This document shows positions 43,140-52,111 of a DNA stretch of 64,000 nucleotides, in pieces (the stretch's first letter is position 1; every line of letters starts with the position of its first letter). The notes under the pieces were generated by a model. The model saw only the letters and a program-made list of their open reading frames with translations. It searched no databases and was not told the origin of the DNA. The translations under genes and the position numbers were made by a program. The DNA is from Salipaludibacillus neizhouensis (lineage in GTDB: Bacteria > Bacillota > Bacilli > Bacillales > Salisediminibacteriaceae), in contig NZ_KZ614147.1 in the NCBI RefSeq assembly GCF_002886185.1, forward strand, positions 248,001 through 312,000, in the 5' to 3' direction.

Positions 43140-43681
43140 CTTATTCACCCCTCAAACCTAACGTTTTTATCATCAAAAGGAATCCAAAGATACTTGGCTC
43201 TTCCTTTGACAGATACGTAATTAATTCTTGCTAACCTTACCGAATAGCTTGCCATACTTCTAAAAAATTTGTCCTGTTAAAAAACATCGCTGATAAGCAA
43301 CCAATAATTAGCATTCGGACAGATTTTTGCCTAACGCTAATTAGTTACTCTACTTTCACTATCAACATGAATCTTTCACATAACCAAAATAAAAGGTTTT
43401 AAGAGAACCTTTGTAGAATATTGATATGTGGTGAGAAAATTAGATTATTAAATAAAGAAAAAAAGGGTTATAAAGTCTCCTATCACTTTCCTGCATAAAA
43501 GACGTTCATAGTTTGTCCAAATCACCCTTTTTATATACATCAATATTTATTAAAAACCTCTTTAATTCACCGACAATTCAACGTTTTCTACTTTTAGAGA
43601 CATTAATAGAGCATAAAAACCCTATTCTCGATTTTTATGTTCATACGCATTAAATAACACTATCACAAACAAAATCCATAG
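43140..43681 (-). promoter_or_regulatory. rpoB upstream region with terminator-like hairpins
   Basis: No gene seen in these 542 bp. On the transcribed strand AAAAAGGGT (about 43535) is complementary to ACCCTTTTT about 65 bases later (about 43462), with an inner AAAGT/ACTTT stem. A second small hairpin, AAAGGTT/AACCTTT then TATTTT, lies at 43385-43412. They could terminate ybxB readthrough or form an attenuating leader. No confident -35/-10 pair was identified. Confidence 0.5.
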
Positions 43682-44284
43682 TCAACATTTTTTTCCATGG
43701 AAAACAAAATAACCTTTTTCTTTCACTTCCGTCGTAACTTCAAAGTTTAACTGTTCGAGTTTTTTCTTGGTAGATGCTGCACCTTGCTTCTTTTGAATAA
43801 CCACCCAAATTTCACCTTTTTCATGAAGTGCAAGTGCGGTTTGTTCATAAAGTTGAAAAACAACTGCTTTACCGGCTCGAATTGGAGGATTTGTTATCGC
43901 AACTGCAAAAGAATCTTCTTTTACGTTCTCTAGTAGATCACTTTGATATATAGAGACATTTTTCGCACCATTTAATTTAGCATTTTCCTCTGATAGTGAT
44001 ACGGACCTCTCATTAATATCTACCATGTGAACTGTTCGATCAGGTATCAGTTTTGCAACAGTAATTCCAATTGGCCCCCATCCACAACCTATATCTAGTA
44101 TTGGTCCCTTAATATCGGGCTCACGAAAAGCTTCAATTAATAATCTACTTCCAAAATCAAGTCCACCTTTGGAGAATACGCCACTATCCACACTAAACTT
44201 AAATGTTTCATCTTTCACATTTACTTGGATATGTTTAATATTGCTTTTAACAGCAGGTTTTTTAGAATAATAATGATCAGACAT
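43682..44284 (-). CDS. ybxB: Class I SAM-dependent methyltransferase (YbxB, RsmC-like)
   Basis: A 200-aa methyltransferase resembling RsmC-type rRNA guanine-N2 enzymes. The SAM-binding motif I is ILDIGCGWGPIGI (about 62-74), the acidic motif II is VDIN, and the catalytic NPPIRAGK motif (about 131-138) is typical of base-modifying N-methylases. It sits between rplL and rpoB as in Bacillus subtilis. rRNA modification is inferred from the family. Confidence 0.92.
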   Translation of the reverse strand: MSDHYYSKKPAVKSNIKHIQVNVKDETFKFSVDSGVFSKGGLDFGSRLLIEAFREPDIKGPILDIGCGWGPIGITVAKLIPDRTVHMVDINERSVSLSEENAKLNGAKNVSIYQSDLLENVKEDSFAVAITNPPIRAGKAVVFQLYEQTALALHEKGEIWVVIQKKQGAASTKKKLEQLNFEVTTEVKEKGYFVFHGKKC

Positions 44285-44322
44285 CCTTCGTTCACGCCCT
44301 TTACATCTCTATTCATTTGGAT

Positions 44323-44362
44323 AAAGAAAGCTCGCTTTGGGATCCAAAGCGAGCTTTCTTTG
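44323..44362 (-). terminator. Intrinsic terminator after rplL
   Basis: A perfect 18-bp inverted repeat, AAAGAAAGCTCGCTTTGG with its complement, and a 4-base loop at 44323-44362. T-rich sequence flanks both sides, so it may work in either direction. It lies 17 bp past the rplL stop codon and would attenuate transcription into ybxB and rpoB. Confidence 0.85.
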
Positions 44363-44379
44363 TTTATCTAAAAACTAAA

Positions 44380-44739
44380 TTACTTAACTTCTACAGAAGC
44401 TCCTGCTTCTACTAACTTAGCTTTGATTTCTTCAGCGTCTTCTTTGCTTACGCCTTCTTTAACTGGAGCTGGAGCACCATCAACAAGTCCTTTAGCATCT
44501 TTAAGACCAAGACCTGTGATTTCACGAACAACTTTGATTACTCCGATTTTAGCAGATCCAGCTGATTCAAGGATAACATCAAATTCAGTTTGCTCTTCAA
44601 CTGCTTCAGCAGCGCCACCAGCAGCTGCAACAGGAGCTGCTGCAGAAACACCAAATTCTTCCTCAATAGCTTTTACTAAATCATTTAATTCTAATACTGA
44701 CATTTCTTTAATCGCGTCAACCATTTCTTGCTTAGTCAT
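44380..44739 (-). CDS. rplL: 50S ribosomal protein L7/L12
   Basis: L7/L12 stalk protein, 119 aa. N-terminal dimerisation helices ([20 protein letters not shown]), the Ala/Gly hinge [20 protein letters not shown], and the C-terminal GTPase-activating domain ([20 protein letters not shown]). Multiple copies bind L10. Seventy bp after rplJ, in the usual order. Confidence 0.98.
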   Translation of the reverse strand: MTKQEMVDAIKEMSVLELNDLVKAIEEEFGVSAAAPVAAAGGAAEAVEEQTEFDVILESAGSAKIGVIKVVREITGLGLKDAKGLVDGAPAPVKEGVSKEDAEEIKAKLVEAGASVEVK

Positions 44740-44809
44740 AATATTATTCCTCCTATTTTGATAGTTCTGCCGTTAGGCTAATTTTTTTAATATAGTGTTA
44801 CAAGATTGC

Positions 44810-45313
44810 TTACGCACCTTGCTCTTCTTCTTTTTGATCTGCAACTGCTTTAGTAGCCACTGCAAATCCGCGGATTGGAGCTTGCATAACGTTGAGTAGC
44901 ATAGATAGTAAACCTTCGCGTGATGGAAGAGATGCTAATGCTTTGATCTCCTCTAGTGATGCAACACGTCCTTCAATAATACCTGCTTTAAGTTCTAATG
45001 CGTTGTGGTCTTTTGCAAAGTTATTAAGAATCTTTGCCGGAGCAATAACATCATCATTACTAAAAGCAATCGCCGTCGGCCCAACTAACTGCTCATCAAT
45101 TCCTGACAAGTCTGTTGTTTCAGTTGCACGACGTACCATAGAGTTTTTATATACTTTAAAATCAACATTCGCTTCACGTAATTGCTTACGAAGCTCTGTA
45201 ATTTCAGATACATCTAACCCGCGATAGTCTACTACGATCGTAGCAACACTATCTTTTAATTTACCTGCGATCTCATTTACAACTTGACTCTTCTTTTCGA
45301 TCACTGTACTCAT
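44810..45313 (-). CDS. rplJ: 50S ribosomal protein L10
   Basis: L10, 167 aa from the ATG at 45313, which follows GGGAGGTGTCAGT; the longer frame upstream lacks a ribosome site. [20 protein letters not shown] start, the RNA-binding [20 protein letters not shown] region, and the C-terminal helix that carries L7/L12 dimers. Controlled by the L10 leader immediately upstream. Confidence 0.97.
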   Translation of the reverse strand: MSTVIEKKSQVVNEIAGKLKDSVATIVVDYRGLDVSEITELRKQLREANVDFKVYKNSMVRRATETTDLSGIDEQLVGPTAIAFSNDDVIAPAKILNNFAKDHNALELKAGIIEGRVASLEEIKALASLPSREGLLSMLLNVMQAPIRGFAVATKAVADQKEEEQGA

Positions 45314-45346
45314 ACTGACACCTCCCAATGACATTTTGTCACACAC

Positions 45347-45514
45347 CGTTTACCGTTTGAAAGCTATAAAAAAGCCCCCATGTATAGACATGGAGGCAAG
45401 TATAATCTATTCCCTATTGTATTAATAGGTTTTCGACGCTACAAACCTCGGCAGGAAATTAAGCACTGTGTGCACCTACTGTCTACGGTATGATCGATTA
45501 AATTCACAATTACG
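45347..45514 (-). promoter_or_regulatory. L10 leader RNA with attenuator
   Basis: The leader carries the diagnostic segment GTGCACACAGTGCTTAATTT then CCTGCCGAGG, known from Firmicute L10 leaders that bind the L10-L12 complex. It ends in an intrinsic terminator at 45367-45398: GCCTCCATG, a 6-base loop, CATGGGGGC and TTTTTT. The expected outcome is premature termination when L10 is in excess. Confidence 0.88.
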
Positions 45515-45543
45515 AGTATAACTCCCTATGACAGGGAAGTCAA
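45515..45543 (-). promoter_or_regulatory. Promoter of rplJ-rplL
   Basis: TTGACT at 45538-45543, a 17-bp spacer and TATACT at 45515-45520. The -35 box abuts the rplA stop codon. It lies just upstream of the L10 leader. Confidence 0.85.
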
Positions 45544-46236
45544 CTACAGTTTATAATTAGATGCGTTAATTTTTAAGCCAGGTCCCATTGTAGCTGCAAT
45601 TGCAACATTACGAATGTAAGTCCCTTTTGTTGCTGAAGGCTTAACTTTTAACAACGTATCCATCATCGTTTTGAAGTTTTCAACAAGCTTGTCGTTATCA
45701 AAGGAAGCTTTACCAATTGGTACGTGAATATTCCCTGATTTATCAACGCGGTATTCAACTTTACCTGCTTTGATTTCATTAACAGCTTTTTCAACATCAA
45801 AAGTTACTGTACCAGTTTTAGGGTTAGGCATTAAACCTTTAGGTCCTAATACTCGTCCTAGTTTACCAACTTGAGCCATCATGTCTGGAGTAGCTACAAC
45901 CACATCAAAGTCTAACCAACCTTGAGTTACTTTATTGATCATATCTTCTTCCCCAACAAAATCAGCACCAGCTGCTTCAGCTTCTTTTGCTTTGTCTCCT
46001 TTAGCGAAAACAAGAACACTTTGTGTCTTACCTGTTCCGTTAGGAAGAACGACTGCTCCACGAATTTGTTGATCCGCTTTTTTAGGATCCACTCCTAAAC
46101 GAGCTGCTAATTCAACCGTTTCATCAAATTTTGCAGTAGCCGTCTTTTTCACAAGCTCAATTGCTTCTTCTACATCATATAATTTCTCGCGGTCAACTTG
46201 TTTGATCGCGTCTTGATATTTTTTACCTTTAGCCAT
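45544..46236 (-). CDS. rplA: 50S ribosomal protein L1
   Basis: L1, 230 aa, the mobile stalk protein that escorts deacylated tRNA from the E site. [40 protein letters not shown] and [20 protein letters not shown] are conserved. It follows rplK by 123 bp, a gap holding a three-way-junction-like structure. Confidence 0.98.
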   Translation of the reverse strand: MAKGKKYQDAIKQVDREKLYDVEEAIELVKKTATAKFDETVELAARLGVDPKKADQQIRGAVVLPNGTGKTQSVLVFAKGDKAKEAEAAGADFVGEEDMINKVTQGWLDFDVVVATPDMMAQVGKLGRVLGPKGLMPNPKTGTVTFDVEKAVNEIKAGKVEYRVDKSGNIHVPIGKASFDNDKLVENFKTMMDTLLKVKPSATKGTYIRNVAIAATMGPGLKINASNYKL

Positions 46237-46285
46237 TGTTCTTTCCTCCTCATGTGGTTTTAGCGGTTAGACCTCCCACTATTAA

Positions 46286-46338
46286 AGGTTGCGAACCTGA
46301 AAGTTTCAGGCAGGACCTATGTCCTGTAATCGCAACCT
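46286..46338 (-). promoter_or_regulatory. Three-way junction-like RNA structure between rplK and rplA
   Basis: AGGTTGCG (46331-46338 on the transcribed strand first) and CGCAACCT (46286-46293) form an 8-bp closing stem. Inside it are two hairpins: CAGGAC-loop-GTCCTG (46311-46326) and CCTGAAA/TTTCAGG (46296-46310). No T-tract follows. A candidate regulatory or processing site for rplA translation; L1 is known to autoregulate through mRNA structures in other organisms. Confidence 0.6.
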
Positions 46339-46359
46339 CAATCTTCTAACATCGGTCCA

Positions 46360-46785
46360 TTAGTCTTCAATAACGATTCCCATGCTACGGGCAGTACCTT
46401 CAACCATACGCATCGCTGCTTCTACATCAGCTGCGTTTAAATCAGGCATCTTTGTTTCTGCAATTTCTTTTACTTTATCACGCTTTAACGTTGCCACCTT
46501 ATTGCGATTCGGTTCACCAGAACCTGAATCAATACCAGCTGCCTTCTTTAGAAGAACTGCTGCAGGTGGAGTTTTTGTGATAAAAGAAAATGAACGGTCT
46601 TCAAATACCGTAATCTCAACTGGGATAATTAAGCCCGCGTCTTCTTGCGTACGAGCGTTAAACTCCTTACAAAATCCCATAATGTTAACCCCTGCTTGAC
46701 CTAGAGCCGGCCCAACCGGTGGTGCTGGATTCGCTTTCCCAGCTGGAATTTGCAATTTAACTACTTTAATGACTTTTTTAGCCAC
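46360..46785 (-). CDS. rplK: 50S ribosomal protein L11
   Basis: L11, 141 aa, part of the GTPase-associated centre and the thiostrepton site. Starts at GTG (46785) after AAGGAGGTGTGTCGC; an upstream extension in the same frame is not supported by a ribosome site. [20 protein letters not shown] with the thiostrepton-related prolines, and [12 protein letters not shown] end. Also needed for RelA activation. Confidence 0.97.
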   Translation of the reverse strand: MAKKVIKVVKLQIPAGKANPAPPVGPALGQAGVNIMGFCKEFNARTQEDAGLIIPVEITVFEDRSFSFITKTPPAAVLLKKAAGIDSGSGEPNRNKVATLKRDKVKEIAETKMPDLNAADVEAAMRMVEGTARSMGIVIED

Positions 46786-46914
46786 GCGACACACCTCCTT
46801 AAGTCCGTGATGTGGTAACCGAGCATATAAGTTATTCAGAAGATCTGAGGCAAAGCCTGTCGAAACTCTGATTTCAATTACTGCTCTCCCACTCATAAAT
46901 CCTACTTTTTTGCA

Positions 46915-46943
46915 GGAAAAAACGTGAACAGAATGTCCACGTT
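46915..46943 (-). terminator. Intrinsic terminator or attenuator after nusG
   Basis: AACGTG and CACGTT pair across an 11-base loop and run into TTTTTT on the minus strand. It lies 65 bp past the nusG stop and about 130 bp before rplK. It would end the secE-nusG transcript or attenuate entry into rplK-rplA. Confidence 0.75.
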
Positions 46944-47007
46944 GTTTAAACAACATTCAAATTTTATCACTTCAATGACAAGATAGCAAGAAGTTTTCTC
47001 TGTAAAG

Positions 47008-47541
47008 TTAAAGTTTTTCTACTTGAGTGAATTCAAGCTCTACTGGAGTTTCTCTACCAAACATGTTTACATGCACTTTTAGCTTCTGTTTTTCAATAGA
47101 TATATTTTCGATTGTACCGATAAAGTTAGCAAATGGTCCTTCTTTAACTTTTACCGATTGTTTCAATTCGAAATCTATTTCCGGTTGTGGAGATTCCACG
47201 CCCATTTGTCGTAAAATGGCCTCGACTTCTTCAGGAAGTAATGGAGTAGGTTTTGAACCTCCGCCAGAAGAACCGATAAATCCGGTAACACCAGGTGTGT
47301 TACGAACAACATACCAAGAATCATCTGTCATGAGCATCTCTACAATAACATAACCGGGAAATATTTTCTTCGTAACTTGCTTTGACTTTCCGTTCTTAAT
47401 TTCTGTTTCTTCCTCAACCGGAACTAGAACACGGAAAATTTTATCCGTCATCCCCATTGTTTCTACTCTTTTTTCTAAATTTGTTTTCACTTTATTCTCA
47501 TAACCTGAGTAAGTGTGAACGACATACCAATTCATTTCCAT
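47008..47541 (-). CDS. nusG: Transcription termination/antitermination factor NusG
   Basis: NusG, 177 aa, same length as in Bacillus subtilis. The NGN domain (MEMNWYVVHTYSGYENKVKT to about 115) binds RNA polymerase, and the KOW domain (about 125-177, KEGPFANFIGTIENI) contacts Rho or S10. The best ribosome site, AGAGGAGGGA at 47566-47575, is 24 bases from the ATG with a small hairpin between, an unusual spacing. Between secE and rplK. Confidence 0.97.
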   Translation of the reverse strand: MEMNWYVVHTYSGYENKVKTNLEKRVETMGMTDKIFRVLVPVEEETEIKNGKSKQVTKKIFPGYVIVEMLMTDDSWYVVRNTPGVTGFIGSSGGGSKPTPLLPEEVEAILRQMGVESPQPEIDFELKQSVKVKEGPFANFIGTIENISIEKQKLKVHVNMFGRETPVELEFTQVEKL

Positions 47542-47681
47542 GTGTGTTCAGGACAATAAAGTCCTTCCCTCCTCTAACCAAATCATATTTGATAGTATAG
47601 CCAGCGCCCTCTAAAAGGATGATAACCGATTCATTTCCGAAACATTACTTGATGTTCGTATAAAACTTCTTCTAACATAAC

Positions 47682-47876
47682 TTATTCCGTAATTAATCGA
47701 ATAAGGGATGAGATCCCATAATCAGCTATTGCAAAGTAAATTGCAATAAAAATTACTGTAAAAACAACGACGATGGTATATCGAGTTAATTCTTTTCGAT
47801 TCGGCCAAGATACTCGTTTCATTTCAGTTGAAACTTCTTTCAAAAACTTTAATGGCTTTTTCATTGTGTCGGCCAC
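47682..47876 (-). CDS. secE: Preprotein translocase subunit SecE
   Basis: SecE, 64 aa, the short Gram-positive form with one C-terminal transmembrane helix (YTIVVVFTVIFIAIYFAIAD) and the conserved amphipathic FLKEVSTEMKRVSWPNRKEL segment that clamps SecY. Initiates at GTG (47876) after GGAGGTGGAATAA. Between rpmG and nusG. Confidence 0.96.
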   Translation of the reverse strand: MADTMKKPLKFLKEVSTEMKRVSWPNRKELTRYTIVVVFTVIFIAIYFAIADYGISSLIRLITE

Positions 47877-47900
47877 TTATTCCACCTCCAATATATGTAA

Positions 47901-48050
47901 CTACTTCGTCTCCGAATGAGTTGTATGCTTTTCGCAAGTGCTACAATATTTATTTATCTGAAGTCGCTCTGTCCGACCTTGAGTTGTTTTCGTTGTTGAA
48001 TAGTTCCTTGAATGACAATACTCGCAAGCAAGCGTCACTTTATGTGACAT
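47901..48050 (-). CDS. rpmG: 50S ribosomal protein L33, zinc type
   Basis: A 49-aa L33, beginning [20 protein letters not shown] and ending [16 protein letters not shown]. Two CxxC motifs (CEYC, CSTC) mark the zinc-binding form. It occupies the slot directly before secE, as in Bacillus relatives. Start ATG at 48050 with AAAGGAGAATGGTC upstream. First gene of the rpmG-secE-nusG unit. Confidence 0.95.
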   Translation of the reverse strand: MSHKVTLACEYCHSRNYSTTKTTQGRTERLQINKYCSTCEKHTTHSETK

Positions 48051-48091
48051 GACCATTCTCCTTTTATTTCACGTTTAATACATACCCATAA

Positions 48092-48121
48092 AATTTATCA
48101 CATTGGTTCCTTTGGTGTCAA
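48092..48121 (-). promoter_or_regulatory. Candidate promoter of rpmG-secE-nusG
   Basis: TTGACA at 48116-48121 and TAAATT at 48092-48097 with an 18-bp spacer, in the gap after the sigH terminator and 42 bp before rpmG. Good -35, fair -10. Confidence 0.55.
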
Positions 48122-48175
48122 TGCTTGTTCATCATCAGCATAGACGTCTGAGAATTATTTCATAACATGTAATAC

Positions 48176-48197
48176 AAAAAAACAGGGTCGCCCCTGC
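48176..48197 (-). terminator. Intrinsic terminator of sigH
   Basis: CAGGGGCGACCCTG followed by TTTTTTT, immediately after the sigH stop codon. The stem is CAGGG/CCCTG with a 4-base loop. It isolates sigH from rpmG-secE. Confidence 0.85.
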
Positions 48198-48857
48198 TTA
48201 AGATAATTTCATGTCTTTTATTTCAACAAAGCGTTCGAGTTTTCTTTTTACACGTTGCAGCGCATTATCAATCGATTTCACATGTCTTTTTAGATCGACG
48301 GATATTTCCTGATAACTCCTGCCGTCAAGATAAAGCATGAGTACCTTCCGCTCCAAGTCACTAAGAATTTCACTCATTTTAAGCTCGATATGGTCAAATT
48401 CCTCTTGATTGATTAGAAGTTCTTCAGGATTGCTCACCTTGGTCCCACAAATAACGTCAAGAAGTGTCCGATCTGACTCTTCATCGTAAATGGGCTTGTC
48501 CAAAGAGACATAGGAATTTAACGGGATGTGTTTTTGTCTAGTTGCTGTCTTGATGGCGGTTATAATTTGCCTCGTAATACAAAGCTCTGCAAAGGCTTTA
48601 AACGAGGAAAGCTTGTCCCCTTGAAAATCACGTATAGCCTTATACAAACCGATCATGCCCTCTTGCACAATGTCCTCATGATCTGCTCCGATTAAGAAGT
48701 AAGATCTCGATTTTGCACGCACAAAATTTTTGTACTTAGTAATTAAATATTCAAGCGCAGCACTGTCGCCTTCACGTACGTATTCTACAAGACTTTCATC
48801 GTCTAGATGGCGAAAATTCTCTTGTAGTATGCCCTTCTCGATGAATTTCAAAGCCAC
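48198..48857 (-). CDS. sigH: RNA polymerase sigma-H factor
   Basis: Stationary-phase and early sporulation sigma factor, 219 aa. Region 2 (DALDYLITKYKNFV-type: ALEYLITKYKNFVRAKSRSY) and -10 recognition helix; region 4 (SDLERKVLMLYLDGRSYQEI) with HVKSIDNALQRVKRKLE reads -35 DNA. Highly similar to Bacillus subtilis SigH. Starts at GTG (48857) after GGAGGGATTGCG. Its presence implies a spore-forming lineage, though not necessarily sporulation. The upstream gap has a direct repeat ATTCGCAAAA near 48940-48965. Confidence 0.96.
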   Translation of the reverse strand: MALKFIEKGILQENFRHLDDESLVEYVREGDSAALEYLITKYKNFVRAKSRSYFLIGADHEDIVQEGMIGLYKAIRDFQGDKLSSFKAFAELCITRQIITAIKTATRQKHIPLNSYVSLDKPIYDEESDRTLLDVICGTKVSNPEELLINQEEFDHIELKMSEILSDLERKVLMLYLDGRSYQEISVDLKRHVKSIDNALQRVKRKLERFVEIKDMKLS

Positions 48858-49026
48858 CGCAATCCCTCCGACCTATCTTTTTCTGTCATTCGAAAAAGTT
48901 AGTCACTCCCATGACTCCACTCATAAGTGTTCAAAGAAAAATTTTTGCGAATATTTTGCGAATTATTTTAATTGTCTAATTATAACAATATTATACATGG
49001 GTAAAATCGATAACGTCAAGGTGTTA

Positions 49027-49536
49027 TCAGTTACCTCTGCGCCATTTTTCAAAAATTTCTGCCATTTCATCAGTAATCGGTAATTTTGTTTTAGCTTTTA
49101 CTTTTTTCGTATTGTTTACTTCTGTTTCAATTCCTTTTTCAATTTGAAGCATTTCTGTCCGTAACTCTCGTGCAGATTTTCTGAAAGCACCGCTGGCAAA
49201 GATAACCCGTTGCTCTACGAAATCTGAAGTTGCGACGTAGATTTGCGTGTCTATCCGCTTCCATTCAATGACTAATCGCTCAATCCGTTCGTCCGCTGTT
49301 TCCTTTTCTCTTGTATAAATAACATTTAAAGAAAAATTACTATATTTTTTACCAACGCCAGGAACCATGTGAGCATCGAAGATAATTGTTACTTCTATTC
49401 CAGTGAATGCCTGATATTCCGCCATTTTTTCAATAAGAATGTCCCTCGAACCTTCAAGATCCTTTTTTTGTAATTCTCGAAGTTCTGGCCAGTCTCCAAT
49501 AATATTGTAGCCATCCACTAGTAATACTTTTCTCAT
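49027..49536 (-). CDS. rae1: Ribosome-dependent mRNA endonuclease Rae1 (YacP, NYN domain)
   Basis: NYN/PIN-like nuclease of 169 aa. The N-terminal VLLVDGYNIIGDWPEL motif carries the first catalytic aspartate, and later acidic residues are in VTIIFDAH and YVATSDFVEQ. The Bacillus subtilis homologue cleaves mRNA at the ribosomal A site. It directly follows rlmB (1 bp gap) in the cysES-mrnC-rlmB-rae1 operon. Confidence 0.92.
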   Translation of the reverse strand: MRKVLLVDGYNIIGDWPELRELQKKDLEGSRDILIEKMAEYQAFTGIEVTIIFDAHMVPGVGKKYSNFSLNVIYTREKETADERIERLVIEWKRIDTQIYVATSDFVEQRVIFASGAFRKSARELRTEMLQIEKGIETEVNNTKKVKAKTKLPITDEMAEIFEKWRRGN

Positions 49537-49537
49537 T

Positions 49538-50293
49538 CTACCTGTTCTCCGCAGTCGGACGCCTTCTTAAAACTTCATACATGAGAAGACTTGCTGCAAC
49601 GGAGGCGTTCAAGGATGTCACCTTACCCATGAGAGGAATTCTAATAAGAAAATCACACTTCTCTTTCGTGAGACGGCTCATTCCTTTTCCTTCACTCCCA
49701 ATAACCAGACACAAAGGCATATCTACTTCAACTTTTTTGTAATCATCCTGCCCTTTGGCATCTGTACCGATAAACCACATTCCATCTTTTTTAAGCTCGT
49801 CCATTGTCCTCGCCAGATTCGTTACCCGGGCAACTGGAACATGTTCAATTGCACCAGCCGAAGCTTTGGCAACCGTCGATGTTAAACCGACTGCCCTTCG
49901 CTTTGGGATGATTACACCATGCGCGCCCGCTGCGTCTGCCGTTCTTAAAATTGATCCTAAATTGTGAGGGTCTTCCAGCTCATCTAACATGATCAAGAAG
50001 GGGGATTCTCCCCTTTCAGCAGCACGTTCTAAAAGTACCGATATATCCTGATATTCATAGGCTGCAATTTGCGCGACAACACCTTGATGATTCGAGTCTG
50101 GCACCATATGATCTAGTTTTTTTCTAGGAACGCTTTGGATTTGTACCTTGTTCGTTTTGCTCGCTTGAATGACATTCGTCATCGAACCTTTTAAGGAACC
50201 CTCAGCAATCCAAATCTTGTTGATCGGGTGATTCCCTTTTAAAGCTTCCAATACTGGATTTCTTCCTACTATATAATCTGAGTTCTCTGCCAT
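49538..50293 (-). CDS. rlmB: 23S rRNA 2'-O-ribose methyltransferase, SpoU family
   Basis: RlmB-type enzyme, 251 aa. An N-terminal L30e-like substrate-binding domain (GRNPVLEALKGNHPINKIWI) and a C-terminal trefoil-knot SPOUT domain. Motifs: ELEDPHNLGSILRTADAAG, LVIGSEGKGMSRL and IPLMGKVTSLNASVAASLLM. Between mrnC and rae1; modification of 23S rRNA is inferred from the family. Confidence 0.94.
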   Translation of the reverse strand: MAENSDYIVGRNPVLEALKGNHPINKIWIAEGSLKGSMTNVIQASKTNKVQIQSVPRKKLDHMVPDSNHQGVVAQIAAYEYQDISVLLERAAERGESPFLIMLDELEDPHNLGSILRTADAAGAHGVIIPKRRAVGLTSTVAKASAGAIEHVPVARVTNLARTMDELKKDGMWFIGTDAKGQDDYKKVEVDMPLCLVIGSEGKGMSRLTKEKCDFLIRIPLMGKVTSLNASVAASLLMYEVLRRRPTAENR

Positions 50294-50294
50294 T

Positions 50295-50708
50295 TTATCC
50301 CTCCTCCCTTTCTAAAATATCGAAACTCATCGAAACGATTTCATCCATTCGCTCCTGTTTTTCCGTTAAATACAAATAACCAATTAATGCTTCGAAGGCT
50401 GTACTGTATCGGTATGTCGTATGGTCAGTATTCTTAGGAACTGTGCCAGACTTCGCATTTCTGCCACGCATTGCTACCGACACTTCTTCTTTCGCTAAGA
50501 ACCCCTCCTCCAGCAAGATGTGAAGCACCTTTGCCTGCGCTTTGGCCGAAACATAGCTTGTTGCTTCCTTGTGTAATCTATTTGGCCGCACTCGCCCTTT
50601 AGAGATGAGTCTGTAGCGAACATACGTCTCAAGTACGGCGTCTCCCATGTACGCTAAGGCTAAGGCATTTAACTGTTCCGGTTCTTGGACAACTTCTTTT
50701 AGTTTCAT
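50295..50708 (-). CDS. mrnC: Mini-ribonuclease III (23S rRNA maturation)
   Basis: Mini-III, 137 aa, an RNase III catalytic domain without a dsRNA-binding domain. [20 protein letters not shown] contains the catalytic Asp, and [20 protein letters not shown] the second acidic site. In Bacillus subtilis it trims both ends of 23S rRNA. The ATG shares its A with the cysS stop (TGATG), giving tight coupling. Confidence 0.95.
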   Translation of the reverse strand: MKLKEVVQEPEQLNALALAYMGDAVLETYVRYRLISKGRVRPNRLHKEATSYVSAKAQAKVLHILLEEGFLAKEEVSVAMRGRNAKSGTVPKNTDHTTYRYSTAFEALIGYLYLTEKQERMDEIVSMSFDILEREEG

Positions 50709-52111
50709 CACTCAGAACCCCTCTTCCAACGAGTTCCCTGAGGCGTATCTTCGAGAATAATACTTTGCTCTTTTAAACTATCGCGAATTTCGTCGGCTCT
50801 AGAAAAATTACGATCTTTCCTAGCCTGAATACGTTCTTCAATCAATGCTTCAATTTGACCATCCAGTAACTCCTCCGCTCCTAATTGCATGCCTAAAACG
50901 AAGGCCATATCATCAAATTGAGTGAGGAAAGCTTGAAGTATTTCCGGATTCGAATGTTTTTCTTCCAAATAAGAATTACTTACTCTAACTAAATCAAACA
51001 TTGCGGAAACGGCATTTGCACTATTAAAATCATCGTCCATCGCTTCCGTAAAACGGTCTCTTTGTTCTGTGATTTGTTTCAACCAACGGTCGTTCTTTTC
51101 ACCAAGTCCCACTGTTTCAGATAAACGGTGCGATAGGTTGAAGTACGTTGTCTTAATGCGTTCTAAACTACTTTTCGCACTGCTAAGCTGGTCATCATTA
51201 AAGTTAATTGGACTTCTATAATGCGAATTTACGATGAAAAAACGCACGACTTCCGGGTCAAATTGTTGAATGATGTCTTTTACGAGCACAAAGTTCCCCA
51301 GTGATTTCGACATTTTTTCATTGTCAATGTTAATATATCCATTATGAATCCAATAATTAGCCATTTTTTTCTCATTTAAAGCTTCTGATTGAGCAATTTC
51401 GTTTTCATGGTGCGGGAACGACAAGTCCTGACCACCCGCATGAATATCAATTGTTTCCCCTAAGTACTTCTTCACCATCGCCGAGCATTCTATGTGCCAG
51501 CCTGGCCTTCCTTTTCCCCACTCACTCTCCCAGGAGATTTCACCAGTCTTCGCAGCTTTCCATAATACAAAGTCCAATGGATCTTCTTTTTTGTCCCCTA
51601 CCTGGATTCTTGCGCCTACCCGAAGATCATCGATCGATTGATGGGACAACTTCCCGTAACCATTAAATTTGCGTGTACGGAAATAGACATCCCCAGCAGA
51701 TTCATAGGCATATCCTTTTTCTACAAGTTGCTCAATAAACGAAATGATTTCCGGCATAGATTCTGTAACACGTGGATGCAAATCGGCCTTTTTTACGCCT
51801 AAAGATGCTGTATCATGATGATATGCTTCGATAAATCGCTCTGCAATACCCATAACATCCTCACCCATATCTTCGGCAGCTTTGATAATCTTGTCATCCA
51901 CATCAGTAAAGTTGGAGATGTACTGCACTTCATATTCTCGGTACTCAAAGTACCTTCGTACCATATCAAATACGACTGCGGGCCTTGCATTACCAATGTG
52001 AATATAGTTGTATACAGTTGGTCCACAAACATACATTTTTACTTTGCCCTTTTCCATAGGCTTAAATGTCTCTTTTTGTCTTGTTAACGTATTATATAAT
52101 TGTATCGTCAT
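50708..52111 (-). CDS. cysS: Cysteinyl-tRNA synthetase
   Basis: Class I synthetase, 467 aa. HIGH motif as [14 protein letters not shown] motif as KMSKSLGN. Zinc ligands include the Cys in VCGPTVYN, the Cys in WHIECSAM and His in PHHENEIAQ. Domain order catalytic, linker, anticodon-binding is normal. Overlaps cysE by 4 bp (ATGA). Expression is expected to respond to uncharged tRNA-Cys through the T-box upstream of cysE. Confidence 0.97.
   Translation of the reverse strand: MTIQLYNTLTRQKETFKPMEKGKVKMYVCGPTVYNYIHIGNARPAVVFDMVRRYFEYREYEVQYISNFTDVDDKIIKAAEDMGEDVMGIAERFIEAYHHDTASLGVKKADLHPRVTESMPEIISFIEQLVEKGYAYESAGDVYFRTRKFNGYGKLSHQSIDDLRVGARIQVGDKKEDPLDFVLWKAAKTGEISWESEWGKGRPGWHIECSAMVKKYLGETIDIHAGGQDLSFPHHENEIAQSEALNEKKMANYWIHNGYINIDNEKMSKSLGNFVLVKDIIQQFDPEVVRFFIVNSHYRSPINFNDDQLSSAKSSLERIKTTYFNLSHRLSETVGLGEKNDRWLKQITEQRDRFTEAMDDDFNSANAVSAMFDLVRVSNSYLEEKHSNPEILQAFLTQFDDMAFVLGMQLGAEELLDGQIEALIEERIQARKDRNFSRADEIRDSLKEQSIILEDTPQGTRWKRGSE

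Noticed and set aside
46331..46338. Three-way junction in the rplK-rplA gap as a degenerate tRNA.
   Set aside because: Too short, with no T-loop or CCA-type acceptor end.
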